This document shows positions 1-10,155 of a stretch of DNA of 64,000 nt, piece by piece; within the stretch, counting starts at the first letter, position 1; each line of letters opens with the position of its first letter. The position numbers and the translations under genes are program-made. The stretch comes from Gilliamella sp. ESL0441 (lineage in GTDB: Bacteria > Pseudomonadota > Gammaproteobacteria > Enterobacterales > Orbaceae). The stretch spans positions 1,488,001 through 1,552,000 of the forward strand of contig NZ_CP048264.1 in the NCBI RefSeq assembly GCF_019469185.1. The letters run 5' to 3'. Below the pieces are notes generated by a model, which worked only from the letters and a program-made list of their open reading frames with translations, did not search any database and was not told the DNA's origin.

Positions 1-1727
1 GCAAGTGATATCCCATCAATCATATCTAAAGGATCAATAACATTTCCTTTAGATTTAGACATTTTTTGCCCTTCTTCATCACGAATCAAGCCAGTCACAT
101 AGACTGTTTTAAACGGAACTTGAGGTTTGCCATCTTTATCTTTAATAAAGTGCATGGTCATCATGATCATTCTAGCTACCCAGAAGAAGATGATATCAAA
201 GCCTGTTACTAAAACATTCGTTGGATGAAAAGTTGCTAAATCATCCGTATTTTCTGGCCAACCTAACGTTGAGAATGTCCAAAGCGCAGATGAAAACCAC
301 GTATCAAGTACATCTTCATCTTGAGATAAAATAATATTGTCAGATAAATTATTTTCACGTCGAACTTCAGCTTCATCTCGTCCAACATAAACACGACCTT
401 GCTCATCATACCAAGCAGGAATACGATGTCCCCACCATAATTGACGTGAAATACACCAATCTTGAATATCATTCATCCAAGAAAAGTACATGTTTTCGTA
501 CTGTTTTGGTACAAATTGAATATCGCCATTTTTCACCGCATCAATAGCTGGCTCTGCTAACACTTTAGCTCGAACATACCATTGGTCAGTTAACATTGGT
601 TCGATCACAACTCCACCACGATCACCATAAGGAATGGTTAAATCATGCGGTTCGATTTTTTCTAAAATAGCTTGAGCTTCACATGCAGCAATGACCGCTT
701 TGCGTGCTGCAAAACGCTCTAAATTTTGGAACTCAGACGGAATATCAGTTGAATAGATATCACTTGCTTCACCATTGGTATCAAAAACTTCAGCTTGTGC
801 ACGAATATCACCGTCAAATGTAAAAATGTTGATCATCGGTAATTGATGTCGACGACCGACTTCGTAGTCATTGAAATCATGCGCAGGTGTAATTTTTACA
901 CAACCGGTACCTTTGGTCATATCAGCATGTTCATCGCCAACAATCGGAATACGACGGTTAACAAAAGGCAATATCACATAGTGACCAATTAAATCTTTGT
1001 AACGCGGATCTTCAGGATTAACAGCCACACCGGTATCCCCAAATAGCGTTTCGGGGCGAGTAGTTGCAACTACTAAATAATCTTTTCCATCAGCAGTTTT
1101 GGCACCGTCAGCTAAGGGATAACGCAAATGCCACATAGACCCTTTTACTTCACGATTTTCAACTTCTAAATCAGAAATAGCTGTACGTAACTTCGGATCC
1201 CAGTTTACTAAACGTTTACCACGATAAATTAAATCCTCTTGATAAAGCCTTACAAATACCTCTTTAACGGCATTAGATAAACCTTCATCCATGGTAAAAC
1301 GCTCACGATCCCAATCAACCGAATCACCCAAACGACGCATTTGCTTAGTAATGCTTCCTCCTGATTCGGCTTTCCATTGCCAAATTTTTTCAATAAAAGC
1401 TTCACGACCATAATCATGACGGGTTTTACTTTCTTCGGCTGCGATTTTACGCTCTACCACCATTTGCGTTGCAATACCGGCATGGTCAGTACCAGATTGC
1501 CATAATGTGTTATGACCTTGCATACGATGATACCGAATCAACGCATCCATAATCGTTTGTTGGAACGCATGCCCCATATGTAAACTACCTGTCACATTAG
1601 GTGGTGGAATCGCTATGCAATAGCTAGGCTGGGATTTGTCACCGTTGGGTTTAAAATAACCGCTCTGTTCCCAATGTTGGTAAATGGGCTGTTCGATTTC
1701 TTGTGGATTATAAGTCGAATTTTTCAT
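1..1727 (-). CDS. valS: Valyl-tRNA synthetase, N-terminal part (runs off the left edge)
   Basis: Charges tRNA-Val with valine in the cytosol; class Ia synthetase with an editing domain. About 575 codons are present and in one open frame from the ATG at 1725-1727. The HIGH-type motif is HMGH at residues 50-53 after PPPNVTG. The KMSKS loop is at about residue 555, close to its position in E. coli ValS. The anticodon-binding domain and C-terminal coiled coil lie outside the window. It is downstream of holC on the same strand, as in E. coli, but a DUF2520 gene is inserted between them. The family is certain; the start lacks a strong Shine-Dalgarno sequence. Confidence 0.97.
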   Translation of the reverse strand, partial: MKNSTYNPQEIEQPIYQHWEQSGYFKPNGDKSQPSYCIAIPPPNVTGSLHMGHAFQQTIMDALIRYHRMQGHNTLWQSGTDHAGIATQMVVERKIAAEESKTRHDYGREAFIEKIWQWKAESGGSITKQMRRLGDSVDWDRERFTMDEGLSNAVKEVFVRLYQEDLIYRGKRLVNWDPKLRTAISDLEVENREVKGSMWHLRYPLADGAKTADGKDYLVVATTRPETLFGDTGVAVNPEDPRYKDLIGHYVILPFVNRRIPIVGDEHADMTKGTGCVKITPAHDFNDYEVGRRHQLPMINIFTFDGDIRAQAEVFDTNGEASDIYSTDIPSEFQNLERFAARKAVIAACEAQAILEKIEPHDLTIPYGDRGGVVIEPMLTDQWYVRAKVLAEPAIDAVKNGDIQFVPKQYENMYFSWMNDIQDWCISRQLWWGHRIPAWYDEQGRVYVGRDEAEVRRENNLSDNIILSQDEDVLDTWFSSALWTFSTLGWPENTDDLATFHPTNVLVTGFDIIFFWVARMIMMTMHFIKDKDGKPQVPFKTVYVTGLIRDEEGQKMSKSKGNVIDPLDMIDGISL

Positions 1728-1972
1728 ATAAATGCATTAATCCTAATTCAAGGCATAAAAATGGAATTATTCTACTATAAAATAGATAAACAATAAATTG
1801 TCATGACACGTTGTCAGGTGGATTTAATCCATAATTAGATTTTTTATCAAAACACAATATTAAATTTAAACTATTTTATTCAAAAAACAGATAAAATGAC
1901 TTCATATTGGAGATATTATTAGGATAGTTTTTAGCAGAACTTATGCTGAGTCAAAACAATATTTTAAGATTA

Positions 1973-2818
1973 CTACAGCTCTAGTTCTAATTGTTTACAA
2001 TCTCTATTTGAATGTTTTTTACGGCTTATATTTATTAAAATTGTGGATAATTGTTGATAAATTGGTTTTAGTTCATCTGGCATTACCGTCAAATATTGAT
2101 TGATAGTTTTGATATCTCCACGTTCAACAGGACCTGTTAATGCATCAATAATCCCTTTTCGATAGATATTTTTTGCATTGCTCAAAAACAATGGGTGCCA
2201 AGCTTGCTCACTGAATTTTTCATCAAGTCCACACTGATAAAGTAATTCAACACCTATTTCGACCAAAGCAATAATTTGATTACTTAACATCACGCAAGCT
2301 GCATGATAAAGCGGTTTTTTTTGTGCTGGTAAAAAAGCAATAGGATTTTTTAACGGTGTGAAAAAAGAGTGTAATTTACTTAGGTTATTCTTATGCGTTT
2401 CAAGTGTAAAAGAAACACCAGACATTGCTGTATAGCAATCGAATCTATCATAGATGGCGTATAATGGATGCAACGAAAATGCATAGGGATGAACAATTTT
2501 ATTTTTATTGAAAATATGCGAGGTTAAGAGCCCACTACAATGTCCTATCCATTTATTTTGAATTGGCAACTGACATAATTCATCCCATAATATTAAGACT
2601 TGTTGTTCAGCTGTCGTAATAAAAATACACTCACAATGATTAACTAATTCAGATAACGTCCGAAAAGCTTGAGTTTGGGTAAATTCACTTGCGATTTTGG
2701 CATGCTCATATGTTCGACTATAAAAACCAGCGATCGTCATACCACATAAGGAAAAGTATTTAGCTAATGTGCAACCTACTTTACCAGCTCCAATAAAACC
2801 AACAATCATTACATACAT
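1973..2818 (-). CDS. Rossmann-like DUF2520 domain protein
   Basis: A 281-residue protein that opens with a dinucleotide-binding fold: GFIGAGKVGCTLA at about residues 7-19 is the glycine-rich loop. A second half rich in helices follows, resembling the DUF2520/ketopantoate-reductase-like architecture. This suggests an NAD(P)-dependent oxidoreductase, but the substrate is unknown. It lies between holC and valS on the same strand with gaps of about 290 and 245 bases, so it is probably its own transcription unit. The start could also be the methionine three residues later. I recognise the family, not a specific function. Confidence 0.75.
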   Translation of the reverse strand: MYVMIVGFIGAGKVGCTLAKYFSLCGMTIAGFYSRTYEHAKIASEFTQTQAFRTLSELVNHCECIFITTAEQQVLILWDELCQLPIQNKWIGHCSGLLTSHIFNKNKIVHPYAFSLHPLYAIYDRFDCYTAMSGVSFTLETHKNNLSKLHSFFTPLKNPIAFLPAQKKPLYHAACVMLSNQIIALVEIGVELLYQCGLDEKFSEQAWHPLFLSNAKNIYRKGIIDALTGPVERGDIKTINQYLTVMPDELKPIYQQLSTILINISRKKHSNRDCKQLELEL

Positions 2819-3111
2819 AAATAAATATTTAAAAATTAAGGTATTATATCTTAACTTGTCTAATATTCAATTAAATATCTTTATTTACCATTAAGGTTAT
2901 TATTCATGCAATATTAACGTTATAGCTTGACAATCAAGCTATCATCAGGAAAATTTAGGGAGCAAGTAATTGATTAAAATAGTCAGATCAATTTTCATGT
3001 ATTTATTGAAACAAAATGACAAAAGGCAATAAGCGCAGTAAATGTTTATTGTTGAAAAAGTAAAAAATTCCATTTGGCTTATTACTTCTTGCCTTTTTGT
3101 ATAAAGATAAT

Positions 3112-3567
3112 TTATTCACACATAACTGGAATAGTTTTTAAATTAAAGCCAGCATCTTTGTAGGATCTATATCTCATTCTTGCAAGGGTTTTTAATCGCT
3201 CATCAACGGGTACAAAATCAATAATATCTCGATATACACCCGAAAATTCAGGGAATTGTTCCTGCAAATTGATCAATAATTGGCGATTACCGCTACTGCG
3301 TTTTTGAGGCCAGCATATTTCAACAGGTGATCCCCCTTTCATTCCCTCGCCGACTAAATTATGAGGAACAAAATTATCGGTATCCAGTTGCCAAAGGTAT
3401 TCATCGATACGTTCAGCTTGAACTTGATCTTGGCAAGCAACCAGCACTCTTTGTTTTGCTTGCCATGCCTCGACAATTTTTTGGCAAGCGAGTTTTTCAT
3501 AAAACAATATGCCTGTTTCGCTTGCTTCTGTTTGGTTTTCTAACAGATAGAAAATCACTTTTTTCAT
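3112..3567 (-). CDS. holC: DNA polymerase III chi subunit
   Basis: Clamp-loader accessory subunit that links the gamma/tau complex to single-stranded DNA-binding protein through the psi-chi pair. It has 151 residues, near the usual length. The N-terminus MKKVIFYLL and the internal segment HNLVGEG followed by PVEICWP are typical of HolC. It starts 18 bases after the stop of pepA on the same strand, the conserved pepA-holC order of enteric bacteria, so the two are probably co-transcribed. The valS gene that normally follows directly is separated here by an extra gene. Confidence 0.93.
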   Translation of the reverse strand: MKKVIFYLLENQTEASETGILFYEKLACQKIVEAWQAKQRVLVACQDQVQAERIDEYLWQLDTDNFVPHNLVGEGMKGGSPVEICWPQKRSSGNRQLLINLQEQFPEFSGVYRDIIDFVPVDERLKTLARMRYRSYKDAGFNLKTIPVMCE

Positions 3568-3585
3568 AAAAATAGTAATGCCGTC

Positions 3586-5067
3586 TTATTGATCTAACAA
3601 ATATTGAATCAACATAGCAACCGGTCGCCCTGTCGCACCTTTGTTTGCACCTGATTTCCATGCTGTACCAGCAATATCTAAATGTGCCCAATGGTATTTT
3701 TGAGTAAAGCGAGACAAGAAACATGCCGCTGTAATCGTACCACCATCACGCCCACCAGCATTGACAATATCGGCACAGGTTGATTTAATCTGATCTTGGA
3801 AATCATTATCCATTGGTAAAGCCCAAGCTTTATCATCCGCTTTATTAGATGCATGCACTAATTGTGATACTAACTTTTCATCATTTCCCATAACGCCCGT
3901 ATAATGATGTCCTAAAGCCACAATACATGCGCCAGTTAGCGTTGCAATATCAATCACCGCTTTTGGATTAAAACGCTCCACATAAGTTAGTGTATCACAC
4001 AAAACTAAACGACCTTCTGCATCAGTATTAATCACTTCAACTGTTGTGCCTGACATTGTCGTTAAAATATCACCAGGACGATAAGCATTACCATCGGGCA
4101 TATTTTCACATCCAGCCATAACACCAACCACATTAATTGGTAAATTTAATTCTGCTACAGCTTGCATTACGCCATAAACGGTAGCTGCGCCACACATGTC
4201 ATACTTCATTTCATCCATACTTGCAGCTGGTTTAATTGACAAACCACCAGAATCAAAAGTTAATCCTTTACCGACTAAAACAATAGGTTGAGCTTTTTTA
4301 TCTTTCGCGCCTTTATATTCAATAACAGTCATAATCGATTCATTCTGTGAACCTCTTCCTACTGCTAAGTAAGCATTCATATTTAATTTAGCCAGCTCTT
4401 TCTCACCTAAACATGTCGTTTTTAATGATCTATACGTTTTATCGAGCAATTTACCTTGTTCTGCTAAATATTGTGCATTACAGATATTTGAAGGCATATT
4501 AGCCAGTGTTTTAGTAGCCAAGATAGCATCGGCAATAATTTTACCTTGCTGAAGATTACAACTCATTGATTGAATTTGTTTTTTATCACAATAAATCAAA
4601 TTAATTTTCGCTAGATTTGGTTTAGGTGCTTTCTCAGTTTTGAATAGATCAAAGTGATAAGTTGTATCGTTCACAATTTGAGGTAATTGTTTCGCAATCA
4701 TTAAACTATAGGTATTATTGACTGTTAGTAAATCCCAAGTGATACTCTTAATATTTTTAGCAACTAACTCTTTTACCACATTTTGAATCATTTTTTTTGC
4801 TTTAGAAAAGTCAAAATCTTTACATTTGCCACAGCCAACCAATAATAATTTTTGTTTTAAACCATTTATACAAGGATACAATAATGTCGTTTTTCCAAGT
4901 TCACCACTCACATCACCACTTTTAATGAGTTGACTAATCATGCCATTGGTCAATTGATCGATTTCATTAACAAATTCAGATTGTTTTTTGCCAGAATCTA
5001 TTGAAATAATTAAACATTCTGTTTTTTGATTAGCTAAGGTATGACTATTTTTAATTAAGAATTCCAT
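3586..5067 (-). CDS. pepA: Leucyl aminopeptidase (cytosol aminopeptidase, M17)
   Basis: Di-metal aminopeptidase that removes N-terminal residues from peptides; in E. coli it also acts as a DNA-binding accessory protein in Xer recombination and carAB control. It has 493 residues. The M17 signature NTDAEGRLVLCDTL is intact, with the upstream metal-binding segment around GKGLTFDSGGLSIK. It is divergent from lptF with about 140 bases between the starts and is followed closely by holC. This is the standard enterobacterial neighbourhood. Confidence 0.97.
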   Translation of the reverse strand: MEFLIKNSHTLANQKTECLIISIDSGKKQSEFVNEIDQLTNGMISQLIKSGDVSGELGKTTLLYPCINGLKQKLLLVGCGKCKDFDFSKAKKMIQNVVKELVAKNIKSITWDLLTVNNTYSLMIAKQLPQIVNDTTYHFDLFKTEKAPKPNLAKINLIYCDKKQIQSMSCNLQQGKIIADAILATKTLANMPSNICNAQYLAEQGKLLDKTYRSLKTTCLGEKELAKLNMNAYLAVGRGSQNESIMTVIEYKGAKDKKAQPIVLVGKGLTFDSGGLSIKPAASMDEMKYDMCGAATVYGVMQAVAELNLPINVVGVMAGCENMPDGNAYRPGDILTTMSGTTVEVINTDAEGRLVLCDTLTYVERFNPKAVIDIATLTGACIVALGHHYTGVMGNDEKLVSQLVHASNKADDKAWALPMDNDFQDQIKSTCADIVNAGGRDGGTITAACFLSRFTQKYHWAHLDIAGTAWKSGANKGATGRPVAMLIQYLLDQ

Positions 5068-5209
5068 AATGTTTCTCTTGTAAAAGATAATGTGAATAGT
5101 ATTATTCTATCGATTCATCATGGGATAGCAACAAAAAGATAACTAATTATCGTTATTTCAGTTTATAATACTTAGATCTTAAAAACGTTTAATTTTATAT
5201 AGGTAAAAT

Positions 5210-6313
5210 GTGATAATTCGTCGATATTTAGTTAAAGAGACATTGAAAACACAAGGTGCAATTTTGTTTATTCTGCTCCTTATTTTCTTTTCTCAAAAAT
5301 TAATTAAAATTTTGTCGAGTGCGATTGAAGGAAATATTCCTCGTGACTTAATCATGCCCCTGTTAGTCTTGGGCATTTCAAATATGGCCGATCTGATTTT
5401 ACCACTAAGCCTTTTTTTAGGTGTGCTTGTTACATTTGGTCGTTTATATTCTGACAGTGAAATGGTTGCTATGCATGCCTGTGGGGTGAAAAAAAATGTC
5501 ACCTACCAAGTTGTTTTTTTACTTTGTATTTTTACGTGTTCATTAAGCTTATTTAACACTATTTGGTTTGGTCCCTGGTCAAGTATCAAGCAAGATCAAT
5601 TAATTGAAAATGCAAAATTAAATCCCAGTTTAGCTGGTTTATTATCTGGTCAATTTCAACAAACACCGGATGGAAATTCAGTTATTTATATTGGTAATGT
5701 TAATAATAATAACTTAGACAATGTCTTTATTGCCAAAGTGAATACTAGAAATAATGAGCGACCATCTATAATTATTGCTAACAAAGGGAAAACAGGACAC
5801 GATAAAGAAGGTAATCAAATTATTACGTTGGAAAATGCAAATCGTTATGAAGGAACGGCTAATCTAAAAGATTTTCGCATTTCAAATTTTCATAATTATT
5901 TAGGAATTATTAAACCTAAAGAATTAGAAATGAACAGTGATGATGATAAAATTGATGTTCAGCAACTAGGTATATTGGAGTTATATCATCACAATACAGC
6001 CAAAACTAGAGCTGAATTTTATTGGCGGTTAACATTAATAATTTCAGTCCCATTAATGGCTTTTTTAGTGATTCCGTTAAGTGTATCTAATCCAAGACAA
6101 GGTAGACTTGCGCAAATATTACCTGCATTACTTCTTTATTTAGCTTATTTTTTATTAGCAAGTTCTGTAAAAGCTAACGCAGGAAAAGAGCGTTTAGATG
6201 CAGAAATATGGTTTTATTTAATCAATATAGTTTATTTTATAGTTGCAATTATTTTGAATTTTTGGGATAGCCTATTTATGCGTAAACTTCGATTAAAATA
6301 TGTGGCATCATAA
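5210..6313 (+). CDS. lptF: LPS export ABC transporter permease LptF
   Basis: Inner-membrane permease of the LptB2FG complex that extracts lipopolysaccharide and pushes it onto the LptC-LptA bridge. It has 367 residues: three N-terminal membrane segments, a periplasmic beta-jellyroll domain (about residues 130-260) and three C-terminal membrane segments, as in the family. The start is a GTG at 5210, giving MIIRRYLVKETLK, with AGG at 5201; the overlapping ATG at 5208 is followed at once by TGA and cannot be used. lptG follows after 11 bases, so they form an operon divergent from pepA. Confidence 0.96.
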   Translation: MIIRRYLVKETLKTQGAILFILLLIFFSQKLIKILSSAIEGNIPRDLIMPLLVLGISNMADLILPLSLFLGVLVTFGRLYSDSEMVAMHACGVKKNVTYQVVFLLCIFTCSLSLFNTIWFGPWSSIKQDQLIENAKLNPSLAGLLSGQFQQTPDGNSVIYIGNVNNNNLDNVFIAKVNTRNNERPSIIIANKGKTGHDKEGNQIITLENANRYEGTANLKDFRISNFHNYLGIIKPKELEMNSDDDKIDVQQLGILELYHHNTAKTRAEFYWRLTLIISVPLMAFLVIPLSVSNPRQGRLAQILPALLLYLAYFLLASSVKANAGKERLDAEIWFYLINIVYFIVAIILNFWDSLFMRKLRLKYVAS

Positions 6314-6324
6314 AGGAGAAAAAC

Positions 6325-7389
6325 GTGTTTTCGATTTTAGATCGCTATATTGGTAAAACAATTTTAAGCACCATTGGTATCAGCTTATTTTTATTAATTA
6401 GTCTTTCAGGGATTATACGGTTTATTGATCAATTACGTAAAATAAAAGGTGATTATGATGCATTCTCAATAGGTCTTTATACTGCATTAATGACCCCCAA
6501 AGATCTTGAAACCTTTTTACCGATGGCTGTGCTATTGGGAGCGCTAATTGGGCTCGGTTTATTAGCATCAAGAAGTGAACTTATTGTAATGGAAACATCT
6601 GGGTTTAGCCGTTTTAAAATTGCAAAAGCAGTAATGAAAACAGCAATTCCGCTAGTTATTATTACCATGGCAATAGGGGAATGGGTCGCACCTAAAAGTG
6701 AACAAACCGCACGTAATATGCGTTCAGAAAAACTATATGGTAATTCACTAATGGCTGAACAAGGTGGATTATGGGCTAAAGATGGCAACAATTATATCTT
6801 CATCGGTCACATAAATGATGATAATTCGATTTCAAATATCACTATCTATGAAACAGATAATAACAAATTATTATCAATTACTCATGCTGAGTATGGTTCT
6901 TTTAATAATAACAAATGGACATTATCTCAAGTAGAGAAGAATGATTTAACAGATCCTATAAAAGTGACAGGGTCAAATATGTTAACAATGGACTGGAAAA
7001 CTAATATCGCACCAGATAAACTAAGTATTGTTGCCTTTGATCCTGATTCTCTCTCTGCTACAGGGCTTTATAAATATTCACAATACCTTAAAAGTTCTGG
7101 GCAAGATACCAAATATTATGATTTACTTTTTTGGAAAAAAATCATTAAACCAATTTCGGTAGCTGTAATGATGTTACTGGCACTTTCTTTTATTTTTGGT
7201 CCGCTTCGAAGTGTGTCAATGGGAGTAAGAGTTATCATTGGAATTAGTTTTGGTTTCCTGTTCTATATAGCTGACAATCTATTTGCTCAAATCAGTATTG
7301 TTATTGGTATTTATCCTATCATAGGTTCACTATTAACAAGCTTTGTCTTTTTGATGATTAGTTACGTATTATTTAGAAGACAGAACTAA
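6325..7389 (+). CDS. lptG: LPS export ABC transporter permease LptG
   Basis: Partner permease of LptF in the lipopolysaccharide exporter. It has 354 residues with the LptF/LptG architecture: N-terminal helices beginning LDRYIGKTIL, a periplasmic beta-jellyroll of about 150 residues and a C-terminal helix bundle. It starts with GTG at 6325 behind a strong AAAGGAG. It is co-transcribed with lptF and ends 30 bases before an intrinsic-terminator-like hairpin. Confidence 0.96.
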   Translation: MFSILDRYIGKTILSTIGISLFLLISLSGIIRFIDQLRKIKGDYDAFSIGLYTALMTPKDLETFLPMAVLLGALIGLGLLASRSELIVMETSGFSRFKIAKAVMKTAIPLVIITMAIGEWVAPKSEQTARNMRSEKLYGNSLMAEQGGLWAKDGNNYIFIGHINDDNSISNITIYETDNNKLLSITHAEYGSFNNNKWTLSQVEKNDLTDPIKVTGSNMLTMDWKTNIAPDKLSIVAFDPDSLSATGLYKYSQYLKSSGQDTKYYDLLFWKKIIKPISVAVMMLLALSFIFGPLRSVSMGVRVIIGISFGFLFYIADNLFAQISIVIGIYPIIGSLLTSFVFLMISYVLFRRQN

Positions 7390-7420
7390 CATATACCATT
7401 CATAATGAATAAAGAATAAA

Positions 7421-7447
7421 TCCTATTATCAATTATCGATAATAGGA
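7421..7447. terminator. Bidirectional hairpin between lptG and msrB
   Basis: Ten-base arms TCCTATTATC and GATAATAGGA around a 7-base loop, with A/T runs on both sides. It sits between two converging genes, so it probably ends both transcripts. Confidence 0.7.
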
Positions 7448-7453
7448 TCTATT

Positions 7454-7900
7454 TTATCTATTTTTCTTAAACAACTTCAAATATTGCCCATACCCAGCTG
7501 CTTCAAGTTTGTTAGTAGGAATAAAACGTAAAGCTGCAGAATTTATGCAATAACGTAATCCTCCTAATACTTTTGGACCATCATTAAAGACATGACCTAA
7601 ATGTGAGTCTGCTTTGATAGAACGAACTTCAGTACGTTGCATACCATGACTATTATCGTTTTTTTCTAAAATGTTTTTAGCGTCAATGGGTTTAGCGAAA
7701 CTAGGCCAACCACATCCGGAATCAAATTTATCTAACGAACTAAATAGCGGTTCCCCTGACACGATATCAACATATAAACCCTCTTCATGATTATCATTAA
7801 ATTCATTTTCAAAAGGAGGTTCTGTCCCATTTTGCTGAGTTACATGATATTGCATTGGTGTTAATGCTGATATTGCTTTTTCTTTGATTAATTTATTCAT
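7454..7900 (-). CDS. msrB: Peptide methionine-(R)-S-oxide reductase
   Basis: Reduces the R-epimer of methionine sulfoxide in damaged proteins. It has 148 residues. The catalytic cysteine is C118 in LRYCIN, and SGCGWPSF (C63) carries the likely resolving cysteine. H100 and H103 are in the conserved DSHLGHVF. The paired CxxC zinc ligands of many MsrB proteins are absent: the segment before the SGCGW motif reads GEPLF without cysteines, so this is a zinc-free type. It is the third gene of an msrA-cytochrome b561-msrB cluster, 33 bases after the cytochrome gene. Confidence 0.94.
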   Translation of the reverse strand: MNKLIKEKAISALTPMQYHVTQQNGTEPPFENEFNDNHEEGLYVDIVSGEPLFSSLDKFDSGCGWPSFAKPIDAKNILEKNDNSHGMQRTEVRSIKADSHLGHVFNDGPKVLGGLRYCINSAALRFIPTNKLEAAGYGQYLKLFKKNR

Positions 7901-7933
7901 AATTCACCTAGTCTTTTTAAAATTAATAAAGTG

Positions 7934-8458
7934 TTATTTTATTAGCATCGATTGAAGGACTTTATCTTTAACCCAAAAGTAATGATATAGAGCCCCAATG
8001 ACATGAAGCATAATTAATATAGCTAACAAATATGAACTGACTAAATGTGTTGTATGAAAAAACTGATAAAACTCATTTGGTACGTTTATAGCAGGAATGG
8101 AAATCATACCAAAAAAATTGAGCGGACGGCTACTCATCAAATAACCAGAAAGTGGAACAATCAAAAGAAAAATATAGATAAACCCTTGAGTAGATTTTGA
8201 TAAAATCCGTTGCAATCTTTGATGTTTATCTAAAACATCTGGGATGCCATATTGTATAATCACTTTAATACGCCATATCGTTAAAATAAAAACCAAAACG
8301 CCGATTGATTTATGTAACAGATATATATTCGGCATCCCTCCCAAAAATTGGGATAAGATGATTTTAAACATAATTATTAAAAACGCTAATATAACGACTA
8401 CTGCTGATAGCCAATGTATTATTTTTTGTTGACTACGATACTGAGGGTAATCTTGCAT
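7934..8458 (-). CDS. Cytochrome b561 family membrane protein
   Basis: A 174-residue protein with four predicted membrane helices. Histidines suited to heme b binding are H15 (KIIHWLS), H49 (YLLHKSIG) and a pair in the last helices (HTTH and MLHVIG), the pattern of the prokaryotic cytochrome b561 (CybB/YodB) family. It probably moves electrons from the quinone pool or another membrane donor. It lies 3 bases after msrA and 33 before msrB, so co-transcription is likely and a role in supplying electrons to sulfoxide repair is possible but unproven. It is not an obvious MsrQ homologue. Confidence 0.85.
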   Translation of the reverse strand: MQDYPQYRSQQKIIHWLSAVVVILAFLIIMFKIILSQFLGGMPNIYLLHKSIGVLVFILTIWRIKVIIQYGIPDVLDKHQRLQRILSKSTQGFIYIFLLIVPLSGYLMSSRPLNFFGMISIPAINVPNEFYQFFHTTHLVSSYLLAILIMLHVIGALYHYFWVKDKVLQSMLIK

Positions 8459-8461
8459 AAC

Positions 8462-9010
8462 TTACTCACTTTTAGGTTTAGATTTATCTTGCCAATGCTG
8501 AGACAAAAAAGCAGAACGACCAGATAATTGATAATAACGATTATAGTGTTGTGATTGTTTTTTATAAAAATCTTGATGATACTCTTCAGCCGGATAAAAA
8601 GCGACAGCCGGTTCGATAGCGACCCGAATAGGGTGAGTAAAACGACTACTTGCCTCTAATTCTTTTTTCGATTCTAATGCTAAATTGTGCTGAAATTCAT
8701 TATGATAAAAAATAACTGGGCGATATGAATCCCCTCGGTCTGCAAATTGACCATTTTGATCCGTAGGATCAATTTGCTGCCAAAAAATATCCAATAACTT
8801 TTTATAACTGATTTTTTTAGGATCAAAAGTGATTTGAACAGCTTCAGTATGCCCAGTATCACCTTGACAAACTTGTTCATAGGTTGGATTTGATACATGT
8901 CCACCGGTATAACCCGATACCACACTAATAACACCCTCGTATTGATCAAACGGCTTGACCATACACCAAAAACAACCGCCGGCAAATGTTGCTTGCTCAT
9001 ATTGTTGCAT
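8462..9010 (-). CDS. msrA: Peptide methionine-(S)-S-oxide reductase
   Basis: Reduces the S-epimer of methionine sulfoxide. With the start at 9010 the protein has 182 residues and begins [16 protein letters not shown]; the catalytic cysteine is C13 of GCFWC. I prefer this start over one 11 codons upstream because GGAG stands 6-8 bases before it. Conserved GYTGG and YHQDF segments follow. It is first in the msrA-cytochrome b561-msrB cluster and divergent from the ybiI-like gene, sharing about 100 bases of promoter region. Confidence 0.95.
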   Translation of the reverse strand: MQQYEQATFAGGCFWCMVKPFDQYEGVISVVSGYTGGHVSNPTYEQVCQGDTGHTEAVQITFDPKKISYKKLLDIFWQQIDPTDQNGQFADRGDSYRPVIFYHNEFQHNLALESKKELEASSRFTHPIRVAIEPAVAFYPAEEYHQDFYKKQSQHYNRYYQLSGRSAFLSQHWQDKSKPKSE

Positions 9011-9109
9011 AATAATCTCCAATAAAATGATTTTAAAAGACACCCCTTGAAAAAGCTTAAAAAATCACCATTTCACAAGCTAACCATCTCAGTTTTAGGA
9101 GGATCGAAT

Positions 9110-9382
9110 ATGGCTAGTGGTTGGGCATCTGATGATGCCGTTAATCAACAAATTGAAAGCACAATTGCTGATGCTATCGAAAATGCTAGACGCCAACTTA
9201 AACAAGGTGCTCAAAGTGCTGATTTCTGCGTTGAATGCGGAGATCCTATTCCACAAGCACGAAAGCTTGCATTACCTGGCGTACAATATTGTTTAAACTG
9301 CCAACAGGAACTGGATAAGCAATCTGCTAAAGCGGCAATTTTATATAATCGCCGAGGCAGTAAAGATAGCCAACTTCGTTAA
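9110..9382 (+). CDS. ybiI: DksA/TraR-type C4 zinc-finger protein, YbiI-like
   Basis: A 90-residue protein starting MASGWASDDAVN behind AGGAGG at 9100; the longer frame upstream is not needed. The zinc finger is CVECG followed 18 residues later by CLNC, and the C-terminus YNRRGSKDSQLR matches E. coli YbiI closely as I recall it. DksA/TraR proteins bind the secondary channel of RNA polymerase, but this short version lacks the long coiled-coil arm and its role is not known. It is transcribed away from msrA. Confidence 0.9.
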   Translation: MASGWASDDAVNQQIESTIADAIENARRQLKQGAQSADFCVECGDPIPQARKLALPGVQYCLNCQQELDKQSAKAAILYNRRGSKDSQLR

Positions 9383-9499
9383 TGATACAGTTAATTGCTT
9401 AATTATTATATTCATTGTTATATATAACTGAAATCACTCTTTTAGTTAAAAACATGTTGGATTCAATACAAATGCCTAGATAATGATTTATACATTTTT

Positions 9500-9561
9500 G
9501 GAGCGTTACTAATTGTTCTTTGCTAGTTTTAAAAGTAAAAAAACAAGCAACGCTCCTTTTT
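9500..9561 (+). terminator. Long-loop hairpin followed by a T run
   Basis: Arms GGAGCGTT (9500-9507) and AACGCTCC (9549-9556) enclose a loop in which TTGTT and AACAA can pair further, followed by five T at 9557-9561. It could end the ybiI transcript or be the 3' end of a small RNA. A 61-codon frame on the other strand here lacks support. Confidence 0.45.
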
Positions 9562-9616
9562 AATACTTTTGATAACCAAAACACATAGAATGTGAATGTA
9601 TTTTAGCAATGATTTT

Positions 9617-9826
9617 CTACTTTTTTTTATCTGGATGAGGATCTTTTACTGAGTCGCCCTGCCCTGAAACAATATACCAACCATTTTTAATATGGGGTTT
9701 TTTGTTATGATCCGGACATGGAGGCAAGGATTTTTTACTTTGATTTGAAAAAGTATAACCACAATCAGCACACTTGTAGGTGCCCGCTGAAACATCACTA
9801 CCGTATGAAGCAAATTTCTGTACCAT
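9617..9826 (-). CDS. Small zinc-ribbon protein
   Basis: A 69-residue soluble protein beginning MVQKFASYGSDVSAGTYKC. A zinc-ribbon-like motif is visible: CADC then CPDH about 20 residues later. The start at 9826 is chosen because GAGGAGC lies just upstream; a longer frame from 9865 is less likely. The C-terminus is lysine-rich. It resembles rubredoxin-like or zinc-ribbon stress proteins, but I cannot name a function. It stands alone. Confidence 0.7.
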   Translation of the reverse strand: MVQKFASYGSDVSAGTYKCADCGYTFSNQSKKSLPPCPDHNKKPHIKNGWYIVSGQGDSVKDPHPDKKK

Positions 9827-10155
9827 TATTAGCTCCTCGTATAATTGTTTGTTAGTGATAAGCACATTACTTATCTCTATTATATATAAACGTCTATCAA
9901 TAAAAAATCAAGTTCAGATTTGATTAATTTACAATCGGACTGATAATTTTATCATCAAATTTATCAAAAATCAGATATAATAAAAACTGCTTTTCAAGTA
10001 AAAACACGTTTTTAACCATATTCTATTTAAATTAAAACTTACTAAATTTAATCACGTCATTTTTTAATTAATAATGAAAATAAGTAGATTTTTATTTCTC
10101 TAAAAAGGCATGGATCAATGCCAGTTAAAATAACTTAATAATTTGGAGGTTGGAA

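Noticed and set aside
9399..9584. 61-codon minus ORF
   Set aside because: No ribosome site or recognisable motif, and it overlaps a terminator-like hairpin.
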